A stretch of 64,000 nucleotides of DNA from Dyadobacter sp. CY347 (lineage in GTDB: Bacteria > Bacteroidota > Bacteroidia > Cytophagales > Spirosomataceae): NCBI RefSeq assembly GCF_021502655.1, contig NZ_JAKFFT010000004.1, positions 930,001 to 994,000 of the forward strand, given 5' to 3'. The translations under genes and the position numbers were made by a program. Of the stretch, positions 26,820-35,149 are shown in pieces. The notes below the pieces were generated by a model that saw only the letters and a list, made by a program, of their open reading frames with translations, did not search any database and had not been told where the DNA came from. How positions within the stretch are numbered: position 1 is the first letter of the stretch; every line of letters starts with the position of its first letter.

Positions 26820-28700
26820 ATGAAACTGAATTATAAACATTGGATATTTTTAGCAGCACTGGGCTCGATCGGGCTGGTGTCTTGTGACACGGAATTTTTG
26901 GACGTAACGCCTCCAACCGAAATTCCGTCAGAAGAAGTTTGGAAAGAAGGCCCATTGGCCGAAGGGTTTGTGACGGGAATTTACGCAGGATTACAGCAAG
27001 GCGGATTCAGCGAGCAAATGCTTGCTTCTCTTACAGATGAAGCAGTATTTACGCACACTGGCCGGAACATTAATACGGTGAACGAGGGAAGTTTAAGCCC
27101 TTCCAACCTGGGCTGGGTAGATGATACTTACGGCTGGGGACCGATGTTCACGCGTATCCGGGCTACAAACCTGGCGATAGCCAATCTCCAAACGGCGACT
27201 TTTACGGACCAAACCTTGAAAGCACGTCTGATGGGAGAGTCGTACTTTTTGCGCGGATATTACTATCAGCAACTGGTTCGTTACTACGGTTCTGCTCCGA
27301 TCATCACAAAGGTTTATAACCTGAATGAAGATTACTCTGTGCCCCGTAACACCTATGAAGAATGCGTAACGCGCATTGTTACTGACCTGGACAGCGCTGC
27401 AATGTTGCTGAAAGGTAAAACGTTGGTGAAAGGCCGCGCGACCGAAGCTGCTGCATTGGCGCTGAAATCGAGGGTATTGCTATATGCTGCGAGCGATTTG
27501 CATGATATGCCTACTGCTAAAGCGAAATCGACTGTGCTTGCTGCATATCCTAACCCTGAATTCCTGGGTTATGTTTCCGGTGACAGAAAAGCGCGCTGGG
27601 CTGCTGCTCTGGCTGCCGCAAAAGCTGCATTGGCTGCAACGGACGGAGGCTATAAGCTCAATCTGACTGCGCCGGTAACAGCCGCGCAGGGAAGGACAAA
27701 TTATATTTCAATTGCAATGGGCGGTGCCAGTGGTGATAAAACCTTGGACGCTTCGGCTGCTAGTGAGATCATTTTCGGACGTTATTTCACGCCTAGCCTT
27801 AGCGAAGGTGCACGCCAGACCGGCTTGAACAATGGCCCTAATGGTTACCACAATTGGGCTGGAAATACGCCAATCGGACTTTTGGTGGATGATTATGAGC
27901 TGATGGACGGAACACGTTTCACATGGACCAATCCTACGCACAAAGCAGCGCCTTACAAAAACCGCGATCCGCGTTTCTACGCAACGGTAATGTTTGACGG
28001 CGCAGACTGGAAGCCACGTCCATCAGATGCAAAGGATCCTGCAAACCAGATCCAGACAGGCGCTTATGACCTTTTGGACGACAAAGGAGCATTGATCAAC
28101 CGCAAAGGATTGGATACGCGCAGCAGTTCCATTGAAGACTGGAATGGTAGCCGCACAGGTTACTACATGCGTAAATTCATTGATCCAAACCCGACATTGT
28201 ACGACAACACAGATCGTCAGGATATCCCTTGGCCATTCATCCGTACAACGGAAGTTGTGTTCAACTATGTTGAAGCGAGCATTGAAGTTGGTCAGGAAGC
28301 AGAAGCTTTGCTTTGGCTGAACAGGATTCGTTTCCGTTCGGGTATGCCAGCATTGAAAGTGACTGGCGCGGCTTTGAAAGAGGCGTATCGTCACGAAAAA
28401 CGCATTGAAATGGCTTACGAAGAGCAACGTTACCATGATGCACGCCGCTGGATGATTGCCAAAGAAACATTAGGCCGTCCCTTGGAATATATCAACGTGC
28501 TGGGCAAATTCAAGCCTGGCAAGTCTATGAGAGAGCCTTATCACTATGATACAGACGTTTATACTTACACCTACACGCCGGTTGTTGAGAAATCGCATGA
28601 AAACCGGACGTGGGTTGATAAAATGTATTTCCGTCCTTTCAGCCGTGACGAGATCAACCGTAACGCAAAATTGATCCAAAATCCAGGTTACGACAAATAA
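26820..28700 (+). CDS. SusD/RagB-type outer-membrane glycan-binding lipoprotein, 626 aa
   Basis: Surface lipoprotein forming the lid over the SusC channel. The signal peptide ends in a lipobox (LVSCDTEFLDVTPP), giving a lipidated Cys near residue 22. FLDVTPPTEIPSEEVWKEGP is the classical SusD N-terminus. TPR-like helical segments include ARLMGESYFLRGYYYQQLVR and RATEAAALALKSRVLLYAAS. The C-terminal part includes WPFIRTTEVVFNYVEASIEV, EAYRHEKRIEMAYEEQRYHD and the closing RPFSRDEINRNAKLIQNPGY, all hallmark family segments. Nine bases after the SusC stop, so one transcript. No glycoside hydrolase directly follows, so the substrate is not predicted by context. Confidence 0.97.
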   Translation: MKLNYKHWIFLAALGSIGLVSCDTEFLDVTPPTEIPSEEVWKEGPLAEGFVTGIYAGLQQGGFSEQMLASLTDEAVFTHTGRNINTVNEGSLSPSNLGWVDDTYGWGPMFTRIRATNLAIANLQTATFTDQTLKARLMGESYFLRGYYYQQLVRYYGSAPIITKVYNLNEDYSVPRNTYEECVTRIVTDLDSAAMLLKGKTLVKGRATEAAALALKSRVLLYAASDLHDMPTAKAKSTVLAAYPNPEFLGYVSGDRKARWAAALAAAKAALAATDGGYKLNLTAPVTAAQGRTNYISIAMGGASGDKTLDASAASEIIFGRYFTPSLSEGARQTGLNNGPNGYHNWAGNTPIGLLVDDYELMDGTRFTWTNPTHKAAPYKNRDPRFYATVMFDGADWKPRPSDAKDPANQIQTGAYDLLDDKGALINRKGLDTRSSSIEDWNGSRTGYYMRKFIDPNPTLYDNTDRQDIPWPFIRTTEVVFNYVEASIEVGQEAEALLWLNRIRFRSGMPALKVTGAALKEAYRHEKRIEMAYEEQRYHDARRWMIAKETLGRPLEYINVLGKFKPGKSMREPYHYDTDVYTYTYTPVVEKSHENRTWVDKMYFRPFSRDEINRNAKLIQNPGYDK

Positions 28701-28718
28701 TCGATTTTAATCCGCTTT

Positions 28719-28755
28719 GAAGCCATGCCCAGCCGGGTATGGCTTCTTTGTTTTT
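28719..28755 (+). terminator. Intrinsic terminator after susCD
   Basis: Perfect 8-base stem GAAGCCAT (28719-28726) / ATGGCTTC (28739-28746) with a 12-base loop, followed by TTTGTTTTT. Confidence 0.9.
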
Positions 28756-28765
28756 ACAGCAGGCA

Positions 28766-28773
28766 TAATTTTG
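28766..28773 (+). promoter_or_regulatory. Putative -7 box (TAATTTTG) with downstream 5' leader hairpin
   Basis: TAATTTTG fits TAnnTTTG. A TTTG at 28747-28750 lies 15 bases upstream, slightly short of the usual spacing. Shortly after the expected start a hairpin GCCGAC (28790-28795) / GTCGGC (28802-28807) would form in the leader of the gene at 28822. Confidence 0.45.
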
Positions 28774-28821
28774 GCCATATAGCAATGACGCCGACCAAGG
28801 TGTCGGCATTAGCTATCAATT

Positions 28822-29166
28822 ATGAAGAAGAGACAGGTATTTTTTGAAATGGGACTTTTGCTTATTTCAATATTATTCGGAGTTGGCGTTGTCGGTTCTA
28901 CATTTACAAGTGAAGGCAATAAAAATGCGGGTTTCGTCAAAGAAGCAACTGTTATTGAGCTCGAAAAGCGTGTACAGGTGCGGCCGGAGGACCTTCCGGA
29001 AAAAGTGCGCAATGCATTGAATAATAAATCATATGCAGGATGGACGATTTCAGATGCATATCTGGTCGTAGCTGATGACGGTGGCCAGTATTATGAACTC
29101 GTTGTTCGGAAGGCTGATGAGCAGTCACGCATGAAAATTAATAAAGAAGGTCAGGTTTTGAATTAA
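28822..29166 (+). CDS. Secreted PepSY-like small protein, copy 1, 114 aa
   Basis: Exported single-domain protein. Residues about 8-30 are hydrophobic and act as signal or anchor. The conserved core is VRPEDLPEKVRNALNN, then YAGWTISDAYLVVADDGGQY and YELVVRKADEQSRMKINKEG. This is the beta-hairpin/helix pattern of PepSY-like (BLIP-like) proteins common in Bacteroidota. It is a paralog of the gene at 29348: the PEDLPE and GWT...AYLV positions align one to one. Start at ATG 28822 with a plausible promoter and leader hairpin upstream. Function unknown; periplasmic inhibitor or binding roles are speculative. Confidence 0.8.
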   Translation: MKKRQVFFEMGLLLISILFGVGVVGSTFTSEGNKNAGFVKEATVIELEKRVQVRPEDLPEKVRNALNNKSYAGWTISDAYLVVADDGGQYYELVVRKADEQSRMKINKEGQVLN

Positions 29167-29347
29167 CGAAGCTGGCTATAAATCCCACAAAACGTGGATT
29201 TCATTCGACACAATTGCAAGTAAGGTATTTTGTATAAATTATTGAAAATCAATAATTTAAGGGTTTTGGCACAATGATGTTAGCTAACTACGTAACAGTG
29301 CGGATGCACAGAAACGCAAAATAAACAAGTTCAAACGAACCTACATT

Positions 29348-29689
29348 ATGAAAAAGCTAATAGTATCGGCCTTAGCCATGACACTTATCTCTTTCGCTTC
29401 TGTTCAAGCCACAGCGCAAACAGCGGAGTCGGCCCAAACGGAGACAAAGCAAGAGACGACTACAAAAACCACTACAACATCAAAAGAAGATAAAGTAGCG
29501 GTAAAACCAGAAGACCTTCCTGAGGGAATTAAAAAGACCATTAAAGGTGAAGAATTTTCAGGTTGGACAGTGAAAAAAGCCTTTTTAGTGAAAGAAGGAT
29601 CCAAAACACCGTATTACGAATTGCAGGTAGCCAAAGGCAGTGAAAGTGCCAGGGTGAGATTAGATAAAGATGGAAACAATGCGGGATAA
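29348..29689 (+). CDS. Secreted PepSY-like small protein, copy 2, 113 aa
   Basis: Paralog of the 28.8 kb gene. Residues 1-23 are a signal peptide (MKKLIVSALAMTLISFASVQ, cleavage after ATA). It then carries a Thr/Glu/Lys-rich linker (QTETKQETTTKTTTTSKEDK) that copy 1 lacks, and the same domain: VKPEDLPEGIKKTIKGEEFS, GWTVKKAFLV and YYELQVAKGSESARVRLDKD. Followed by an excellent terminator. The 180-base gap between the copies contains only a weak hairpin near 29177-29202. Probably a tandem duplication with divergence; function unknown. Confidence 0.8.
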   Translation: MKKLIVSALAMTLISFASVQATAQTAESAQTETKQETTTKTTTTSKEDKVAVKPEDLPEGIKKTIKGEEFSGWTVKKAFLVKEGSKTPYYELQVAKGSESARVRLDKDGNNAG

Positions 29690-29715
29690 GGAATAATTTT
29701 CCCACATAAATGAGA

Positions 29716-29748
29716 AACAGCCGGAAATTTTCCGGCTGTTTTGTTTTG
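29716..29748 (+). terminator. Intrinsic terminator after PepSY-like copy 2
   Basis: AACAGCCGGA (29716-29725) pairs with TCCGGCTGTT (29731-29740), with a five-base loop and a following TTGTTTTG run. Confidence 0.92.
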
Positions 29749-29792
29749 TCAGCAAGCAGACAACCATCGCTGCGTCGGGAGCCGATCTCAAA

Positions 29793-30068
29793 GTGGATCT
29801 TCGGGAAGTGAACGACAGCCGTTGTCCCAAAGATGTAGTTTGCATTCACATGAGGAGCGCGAAAATCAAGTTAAATGTGTCGGATGCAGTCAACTCAACG
29901 GAGGTAAATGTCGATTTCAAAGGAGACGCAAAAACCGATTCGCAGGCATTTGCATTAAGTGGTAAAAACTACATATTGACAGTAAGTGAATTGCAGCCCT
30001 ATCCGGTAAGCACGCAAACGCCCAATATTGAGGATTATAAGGTTAATGTAACTATTGAGAAAAAATAG
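29793..30068 (+). pseudogene. 5'-truncated small secreted-protein gene (DSRCP family remnant)
   Basis: The frame ending at 30068 reads VDLREVNDSRCPKDVVCIHM and continues with KNYILTVSELQPYP and EDYKVNVTIEKK. This is the pattern of a common Bacteroidota exported or lipoprotein family (V.DSRCP..V.CIWAG...L.L.PYP...Y.V.L.V.K). Family-like sequence already begins near 29760 (TTIAASGADLKVDLRE), and the frame is open back to 29697, but there is no ATG, no signal peptide and no promoter. Instead it abuts the preceding terminator. Only a GTG at 29793 could start it, which would leave the domain incomplete and unexported. Best read as a deletion remnant; a functional cytosolic form is unlikely. Confidence 0.6.
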
Positions 30069-30099
30069 GGAGTTAGTTTTGGTGTGAAGATCTGGAAAA

Positions 30100-30130
30100 G
30101 GAGCCTGGCTGTGAGCCGGGCTCCTTTTTT
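30100..30130 (+). terminator. Intrinsic terminator downstream of the truncated gene
   Basis: GGAGCCTGGCT (30100-30110) pairs with AGCCGGGCTCC (30114-30124), with one T-G wobble and a three-base loop, followed by six T. It is intact although the gene it follows seems broken. Confidence 0.9.
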
Positions 30131-30203
30131 GGTTTAGGCGGTTGAGTTTTGTGATTGTTGTGTAAATTAGCCAGTGTAAGTTTTTATATCCTACCCTTAA
30201 AAT

Positions 30204-31136
30204 ATGGAAGAGTCGTTTTCCCGCCGTAATGTTATCAAAAGCATTGGTCTGTCCACTGGCGCCATGCTGTTGACCCCATTGTTTTCTCATGCTAATCCCG
30301 AACAGAAAGTCATGTTACAAAGAACAATCCCAGCCAGCGGCGAAAAGCTCCCGGTTATCGGCCTGGGCTCGTGGCAGCAATTCGATGTCGGCCAGGCAGC
30401 CAGCGAGAGGGCAGCATTGACCCAGGTTTTGAAAGAAATGGAAGCCCTGGGCGGCAAGCTGATCGACGCTTCGCCTATGTACGGCCGTGCGGAGGAAGTG
30501 ATTGGCGCACTTACCACCGAATTAAAAAACAATGATAAATTTTTCTTCGCTACCAAAGTCTGGACAACCGGCAAAGAGGAGGGGATTAAGCAGATGAATG
30601 ATTCATTCAGGAAAATGGGGCGGAAGACAATTGAATTGATGCAGATCCACAATTTGCAGGATTGGCAAACGCACCTTAAAACATTGAAAGACTGGAAGGC
30701 GCAGGGAAAAATAAAATACATTGGCATTACCCATTATACCGATTCAGCCCACGCCCGTCTGGAACAAATCGTGAAGTCTAGGGAAGTTGATTTTGTGCAA
30801 TTTAATTATTCAATCCGCTCGCGGAATGCCGAAAAAAGCTTGCTGAATGCTGCGAAAGATTCAGGTGTGGCTGTGATCATAAACGAGCCGTTTGAGCAGG
30901 GCGCTTTGTTCAGGGCAGTAAAGGGTAAGGAATTACCGGCTTTTGCAGCTGACTATGAGATTAAGAGCTGGGCTCAGTATTTTTTGAAATACATTATAAG
31001 CCATCCTGCGGTTACCTGCGCCATTCCCGGGACGTCAGACGTAAAGCATGTAACTGATAACCTGGGCGCAGCCCTCGGCAAACTTCCCGACGAGGCCGGT
31101 CGCAAAAAGATGATCGAATGGATTGAAAAGGTATAA
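30204..31136 (+). CDS. Exported aldo/keto reductase, 310 aa
   Basis: Aldo/keto reductase with an unusual N-terminal twin-arginine-type signal (SRRNVIKSIGLSTGAMLLTP), implying export in the folded, cofactor-bound state. Core motifs are LPVIGLGSWQQFDVG, the catalytic DASPMYGRAEEVIG (Asp and Tyr), FFATKVWT (Lys), ELMQIHNLQDW (His) and the cofactor-grip CAIPGTSDVKHVTDN. The tetrad is complete. It stands between two strong terminators and is therefore monocistronic. Periplasmic aldo/keto reductases of this sort are common in Bacteroidota next to sugar oxidation genes; substrate unknown. Confidence 0.9.
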   Translation: MEESFSRRNVIKSIGLSTGAMLLTPLFSHANPEQKVMLQRTIPASGEKLPVIGLGSWQQFDVGQAASERAALTQVLKEMEALGGKLIDASPMYGRAEEVIGALTTELKNNDKFFFATKVWTTGKEEGIKQMNDSFRKMGRKTIELMQIHNLQDWQTHLKTLKDWKAQGKIKYIGITHYTDSAHARLEQIVKSREVDFVQFNYSIRSRNAEKSLLNAAKDSGVAVIINEPFEQGALFRAVKGKELPAFAADYEIKSWAQYFLKYIISHPAVTCAIPGTSDVKHVTDNLGAALGKLPDEAGRKKMIEWIEKV

Positions 31137-31172
31137 AAAAAAGCGTGGCGATCGATCGCCACGCTTTTTTTT
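31137..31172. terminator. Bidirectional terminator (palindromic) between convergent genes
   Basis: Near-perfect palindrome centred on GCGTGGCGATCGATCGCCAC, with A and T tracts on both sides, placed between the convergent aldo/keto reductase (stop 31136) and the molybdenum hydroxylase gene (stop 31190). Confidence 0.93.
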
Positions 31173-31189
31173 ACGCTATTAAGATGGTT

Positions 31190-33448
31190 TTAAACCGAAA
31201 CCTGGTTGTGATCATCCTCTGCAATTTGAAGGACTTTGTCCAGGGTAATAGGCAGGTTCCGCACGCGAACACCGGTTGCATGGAACACAGCATTGGCAAT
31301 TGCCCCTGCCACGCCAATGATCCCGATCTCCCCAACGCCCTTAATGCCTAATGGGTTAACAATGTCGTCCTTTTCTTCCACGAAGATCACCTCAATATCA
31401 TTAATGTCCTTATTTACAGGCACATGATATTCTGATAGATTGTGGTTCATAAACCGCCCGTATTGGTGGTCCATTTTACTTTCTTCTTCCAGCGCCTTAC
31501 TGATTCCCCAAACAACGCCCCCGAGGATCTGACTCCGGGCAGTTTTTGGATTCAGGATTTTCCCTGCTGCAACTGCGCATACGACACGTGTTACACGCAC
31601 GATCCCTAAGTCTTCATCCACTTTCACCTCCGCAAAAACCGCCGCGTGCGAATTGAATGTGTATTTCATCTTATTAATCGGATTTGGGCCGCTCGTCGAA
31701 GTTTCTTCAATGCTGTTAACGCCAGCAAGCCGCATCAGGTCAACGACAGAAATGGTTTTTGAACCGTCATTCATATCCGACAACATTCCTGAATCGAACG
31801 AAATGTCTTTCGTATCCGCATTGTAGAATGGTGAATTTTTGGTTTTGACAGCCATTTTTGCCAGCTTCTTTTTGACGTCTTCGCAAACGCCTTTCACGGC
31901 TGCACCCACCGAAGCTGCTGTCCAGGAACCTCCTTCCAGCGGCGCAAGCGGCATATTGGTATCACCTAATTTGAATGCGACGTCTTCGATTTTCAAGCCG
32001 AGACTTTCCGCAGCAATCTGCGTCATAATGGTGTAAGTGCCTGTTCCAATGTCGGAAGTTCCGCTGCTTACCGCCAGCTTTCCATCGATGGACAACAATG
32101 CTTTTGCCCGGCAGGGCATCTGGAATGCATCCCAGGCAGCCGTTGCCACTCCCCAGCCAATCAGCTGGTTTCCTTCCCGCATTGAGCGCGGTTCAATGCT
32201 ACGTTTGGTCCATCCGAATTTCTCTGCACCTTCCCGGTAACAAGCGATCAGTTCTTTGCTGGAAAAAGGTTTTCCTTCTGTCTGGTCTTCATCGGCATAA
32301 TTTTTCAACCTGAAAATCAGCGGGTCCATTTTGAGCTCATGCGCGAGTTCGTCCATAGCACTTTCTATCGCATGCGCACCCGTAACCGCGCCTGGCGCGC
32401 GCATATCCACAGGTGTGTACATATCGAGGCCTACCAGGTCATATTTTAATTTAACATTATCACAGTTATACATCGTCCCCGACCAGTTTACGATGATCTC
32501 TGTATAGTTTTCAAACCGGGAAGTCTCAGAATATGCCTCGTGTTTAATGGATTCCAATGTGCCATCCGCTGATGCGCTCAGCGCAACGTTTTGCATTGTA
32601 ACAGGCCTGTGTCCGAATGTGAACATCTGCTGGCGCGTTAACCCTACTTTAACCGGTCTTTTCAATTCCAAAGCAGCAAGTACAGCCATAAAAAGCTGAT
32701 ACTGTGGCCTTAGCCCAGAACCGAAAGCGCCGCCCACATAAGGCGAAATGATCCGCACATCCTTATAGGCAAGTCCAAATACGTTACCAATGTAAAACTG
32801 GCAATTGGAAACGCCTTGTGTTTTATCATAAACCGTCAGCTTTTCGTTTTCCCAGATCGCCGTTGTGGAAAACAGCTCCATCGGGTTATGATGCTCGGCC
32901 CCATGCTGGTAAGTGCCGGACATTTTGAATTCTGCCTGCTCATAAGCTTCCTCAGCATTACCGCGTGACTTTGGCTGTACAAAACCAATCTTACCCGAAG
33001 GTGCCTTATATGAATTCCCTAAGTTTTCAACCAGATCAGTCGTGAATGTTTCTTCCTGATATTCCACATGAATTAACGAAGATGCATATCTCGCCAGTTC
33101 GAACGTTTCGGCCACAACCAGGGCAATAGGCTGGCCGCTGTAAACGATCTTATCATCATGCAGCGGACGGAAAGGCGAGCCGGTAGGCGCGTCCATATCC
33201 TTATATTTGATACTGAACCAAGGCAAGCCCGACACATTCTCATGCGTAAAAACCTGTAAAACGCCTTTTAACGACATGGCTTCCGACACATCAATGCTTA
33301 CAATTCTGCCTTTTGCAATGCCGCTGGATACAATGTAGCCATAAAGCATTCCTTCCACTTTGAAATCTGCTGAGTATTTGGCACTTCCCGTGACTTTCGC
33401 CAAACCGTCTACCCGGCTTACGGGCTTCCCTATATATTGCGTTTTCAT
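31190..33448 (-). CDS. Molybdenum hydroxylase large subunit (xanthine dehydrogenase family), 752 aa
   Basis: Molybdopterin-cytosine-dinucleotide-type catalytic subunit that hydroxylates aldehydes or N-heterocycles with water as oxygen donor. Residues 1-130 form the aldehyde oxidase a/b-hammerhead domain (VDGLAKVTGSAKYSADF). Cofactor-binding segments include YVGGAFGSGLRPQYQLF, MRAPGAVTGAHAIESAMDEL and GTSDIGTGTYTIMTQ. The C-terminal GVGEIGIIGVAGAIANAV carries the catalytic Glu of the family. It forms the last gene of a 2Fe-2S / FAD / Mo operon, overlapping the FAD gene by 4 bases. Order and sizes match PaoABC/YagTSR-type enzymes. There is no XdhC-type maturation gene in view. Substrate unknown. 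Confidence 0.95.
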   Translation of the reverse strand: MKTQYIGKPVSRVDGLAKVTGSAKYSADFKVEGMLYGYIVSSGIAKGRIVSIDVSEAMSLKGVLQVFTHENVSGLPWFSIKYKDMDAPTGSPFRPLHDDKIVYSGQPIALVVAETFELARYASSLIHVEYQEETFTTDLVENLGNSYKAPSGKIGFVQPKSRGNAEEAYEQAEFKMSGTYQHGAEHHNPMELFSTTAIWENEKLTVYDKTQGVSNCQFYIGNVFGLAYKDVRIISPYVGGAFGSGLRPQYQLFMAVLAALELKRPVKVGLTRQQMFTFGHRPVTMQNVALSASADGTLESIKHEAYSETSRFENYTEIIVNWSGTMYNCDNVKLKYDLVGLDMYTPVDMRAPGAVTGAHAIESAMDELAHELKMDPLIFRLKNYADEDQTEGKPFSSKELIACYREGAEKFGWTKRSIEPRSMREGNQLIGWGVATAAWDAFQMPCRAKALLSIDGKLAVSSGTSDIGTGTYTIMTQIAAESLGLKIEDVAFKLGDTNMPLAPLEGGSWTAASVGAAVKGVCEDVKKKLAKMAVKTKNSPFYNADTKDISFDSGMLSDMNDGSKTISVVDLMRLAGVNSIEETSTSGPNPINKMKYTFNSHAAVFAEVKVDEDLGIVRVTRVVCAVAAGKILNPKTARSQILGGVVWGISKALEEESKMDHQYGRFMNHNLSEYHVPVNKDINDIEVIFVEEKDDIVNPLGIKGVGEIGIIGVAGAIANAVFHATGVRVRNLPITLDKVLQIAEDDHNQVSV

Positions 33449-34440
33449 AGATTTTCTCCTGTTTTAAGCGCCTCGTTCAAAGCACGTACGATTGCTTTTT
33501 TGGCCAATGCAATTTTGAAAGTATTACCACCAAAACCCACAGCACCTGTGAGCATAGTTTCGGCCAGTTCCCTGAAATTTTCGGTGGAAGCTACTTTTCC
33601 AATGTAACTCTGCTCTACATCCCTGCGCCGCCACGGCTTATGCGCAACGCCACCCATCGCAACCCGTATATCCCTAATCACATCCCCATCCATGTCTAAT
33701 GCTGCTGCCACCGAAACCAATGCGAAGGCATACGATTGCCGGTCGCGTACCTTCAGGTAAAATGTGTTTTTGGTAAAATTGCCGGGCGGAAGGTCAATGG
33801 AAGTAACAAGCTCACCCTGGGCAATGTTGGTATCCAAGTGCGGTGTATTGCCCGGTAACCGGTGCAAATCAGCGAATTCCAGTGTTCTGTCACCATTTGG
33901 GCCTGAAATGTTCACCTTCGCATCCAATGCGGCAAGCGCGACGCACATATCCGATGGATGTGTGGCAATGCATTGCATACTTGTTCCGAGAATGGCATGA
34001 ATTCGGTTGATCCCATTGATCGCAGAGCAACCGGACCCCGGCTCGCGCTTATTGCAAGCGGTTGTTGTATCATAAAAATAATAGCATCGCGTGCGCTGGA
34101 ACAGGTTTCCGCCGTTTGTCGCCATATTGCGCAATTGGGGCGATGCACCAGCCAGAATGGCCTTTGAAAGCAGCGGGTAGCGTTGCTCTACAAGCACATT
34201 CCACGCGGTGTCTGCATTGGTAACGAGCGCGCCCAACCTTAATCCGCCGTCCTCATTTTCCGTGATATCTGCCAGGTCAAGCCGGTTAATGTCCGTCAAA
34301 TGATCGGGTTTCATCACATTCTCTTTCATCAGATCGAGCAAATTGGTGCCGCCTGCTATAAATTTTCCTTGTTCGTGTTCCTGAATGTCCGCCACAGCTT
34401 CTGCGACGTCATAGGCTTTGTTGTATGAAAAACTGTTCAT
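33445..34440 (-). CDS. Molybdenum hydroxylase FAD-binding subunit, 331 aa
   Basis: Middle subunit that relays electrons from the iron-sulfur protein to the acceptor through FAD. It shows the FAD-binding PCMH-type pattern: KFIAGGTNLLDLMKENV, LTDINRLDLADI, GASPQLRNMATNGGNLFQRT and MQCIATHPSDMCVALAALDA. A cysteine-bearing loop (RCYYFYDTTTACNKREPGSG) is like that of the PaoB-type subunits that bind an extra 4Fe-4S cluster. The C-terminal CO-dehydrogenase flavoprotein domain follows (RDIRVAMGGVAHKPWR). ATGA overlaps of 4 bases join it to both neighbours, indicating translational coupling. Confidence 0.94.
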   Translation of the reverse strand: MNSFSYNKAYDVAEAVADIQEHEQGKFIAGGTNLLDLMKENVMKPDHLTDINRLDLADITENEDGGLRLGALVTNADTAWNVLVEQRYPLLSKAILAGASPQLRNMATNGGNLFQRTRCYYFYDTTTACNKREPGSGCSAINGINRIHAILGTSMQCIATHPSDMCVALAALDAKVNISGPNGDRTLEFADLHRLPGNTPHLDTNIAQGELVTSIDLPPGNFTKNTFYLKVRDRQSYAFALVSVAAALDMDGDVIRDIRVAMGGVAHKPWRRRDVEQSYIGKVASTENFRELAETMLTGAVGFGGNTFKIALAKKAIVRALNEALKTGENL

Positions 34441-34961
34441 GCCATTTTCGATTTAACTTCCATAATGGCCGCATTAATGTTGTTATAAGCGCCGCAGCGA
34501 CAGATATTGCCACTCATGAGTTCCTGCACATCTTCCAGGGAATTGGCCCGGCCTTCGTTGATCAGGCCCACGGCAGAGCAGATCTGTCCGGGCGTGCAGT
34601 AGCCACATTGAAATGCGTCGTGTTCTACAAATGCATCTTGTAAAGGATGGTTGCTGGTTCCGTCCGAGAGTCCTTCAATGGTCGTAATCGCCTCACCGTC
34701 TTTCATGACTGCAAGAGTCAGGCAGGAATTAATGCGCTTGCCGTTGATGAGTACTGTGCAAGCGCCGCATTGGCCGTGGTCACATCCCTTTTTTGTCCCG
34801 GTTAATCCGGCATATTCCCGGATCGCATCAAGAAGGCTTACCCAGGGTTGCAGTTTGAGTTTAAAAGACTGGCCGTTAATAGTTAGGTTAACTAATTCGT
34901 AATCAGGCAAATCAGGTCTTTTCCGGAATGGTTCTTCCAGAACTGTTGTGTCATTTTTCAT
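34437..34961 (-). CDS. Molybdenum hydroxylase 2Fe-2S subunit, 174 aa
   Basis: Iron-sulfur subunit with two 2Fe-2S clusters. The N-terminal ferredoxin-like domain holds CDHGQCGACTVLINGKRINS plus a later Cys. The C-terminal helical domain holds CGYCTPGQ and NICRCGAY. I start at ATG 34959-34961 (MKNDTTVLEEPF), since the upstream in-frame extension looks non-coding. Unlike E. coli PaoA there is no twin-arginine signal at this start, so the complex is probably cytoplasmic. First gene of the operon; divergent from the exported enolase-superfamily gene with about 190 bases between. Confidence 0.94.
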   Translation of the reverse strand: MKNDTTVLEEPFRKRPDLPDYELVNLTINGQSFKLKLQPWVSLLDAIREYAGLTGTKKGCDHGQCGACTVLINGKRINSCLTLAVMKDGEAITTIEGLSDGTSNHPLQDAFVEHDAFQCGYCTPGQICSAVGLINEGRANSLEDVQELMSGNICRCGAYNNINAAIMEVKSKMA

Positions 34962-35149
34962 ACATGCAATGGTGAATAGTTGTTGATTTTGCCTTGGTGC
35001 GTAAAAAACTATTCCTCCATGAAAGGGCCGGGCTATTGCATGTAAGTCAGGCAATGGAAAAACCGGGAGTAATCCTTGAATAACGGCCTGTCAGGGTAGT
35101 TGCGCGTTTCTAAGTCCTTTAATAAACGGTCTGAAAATAAGTAATGTAG

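Noticed and set aside
31137..31172. The GCGTGGCGATCGATCGCCACGC palindrome as a novel repeat
   Set aside because: It has T and A tracts on both sides and lies between convergent stops, so an ordinary bidirectional terminator explains it.
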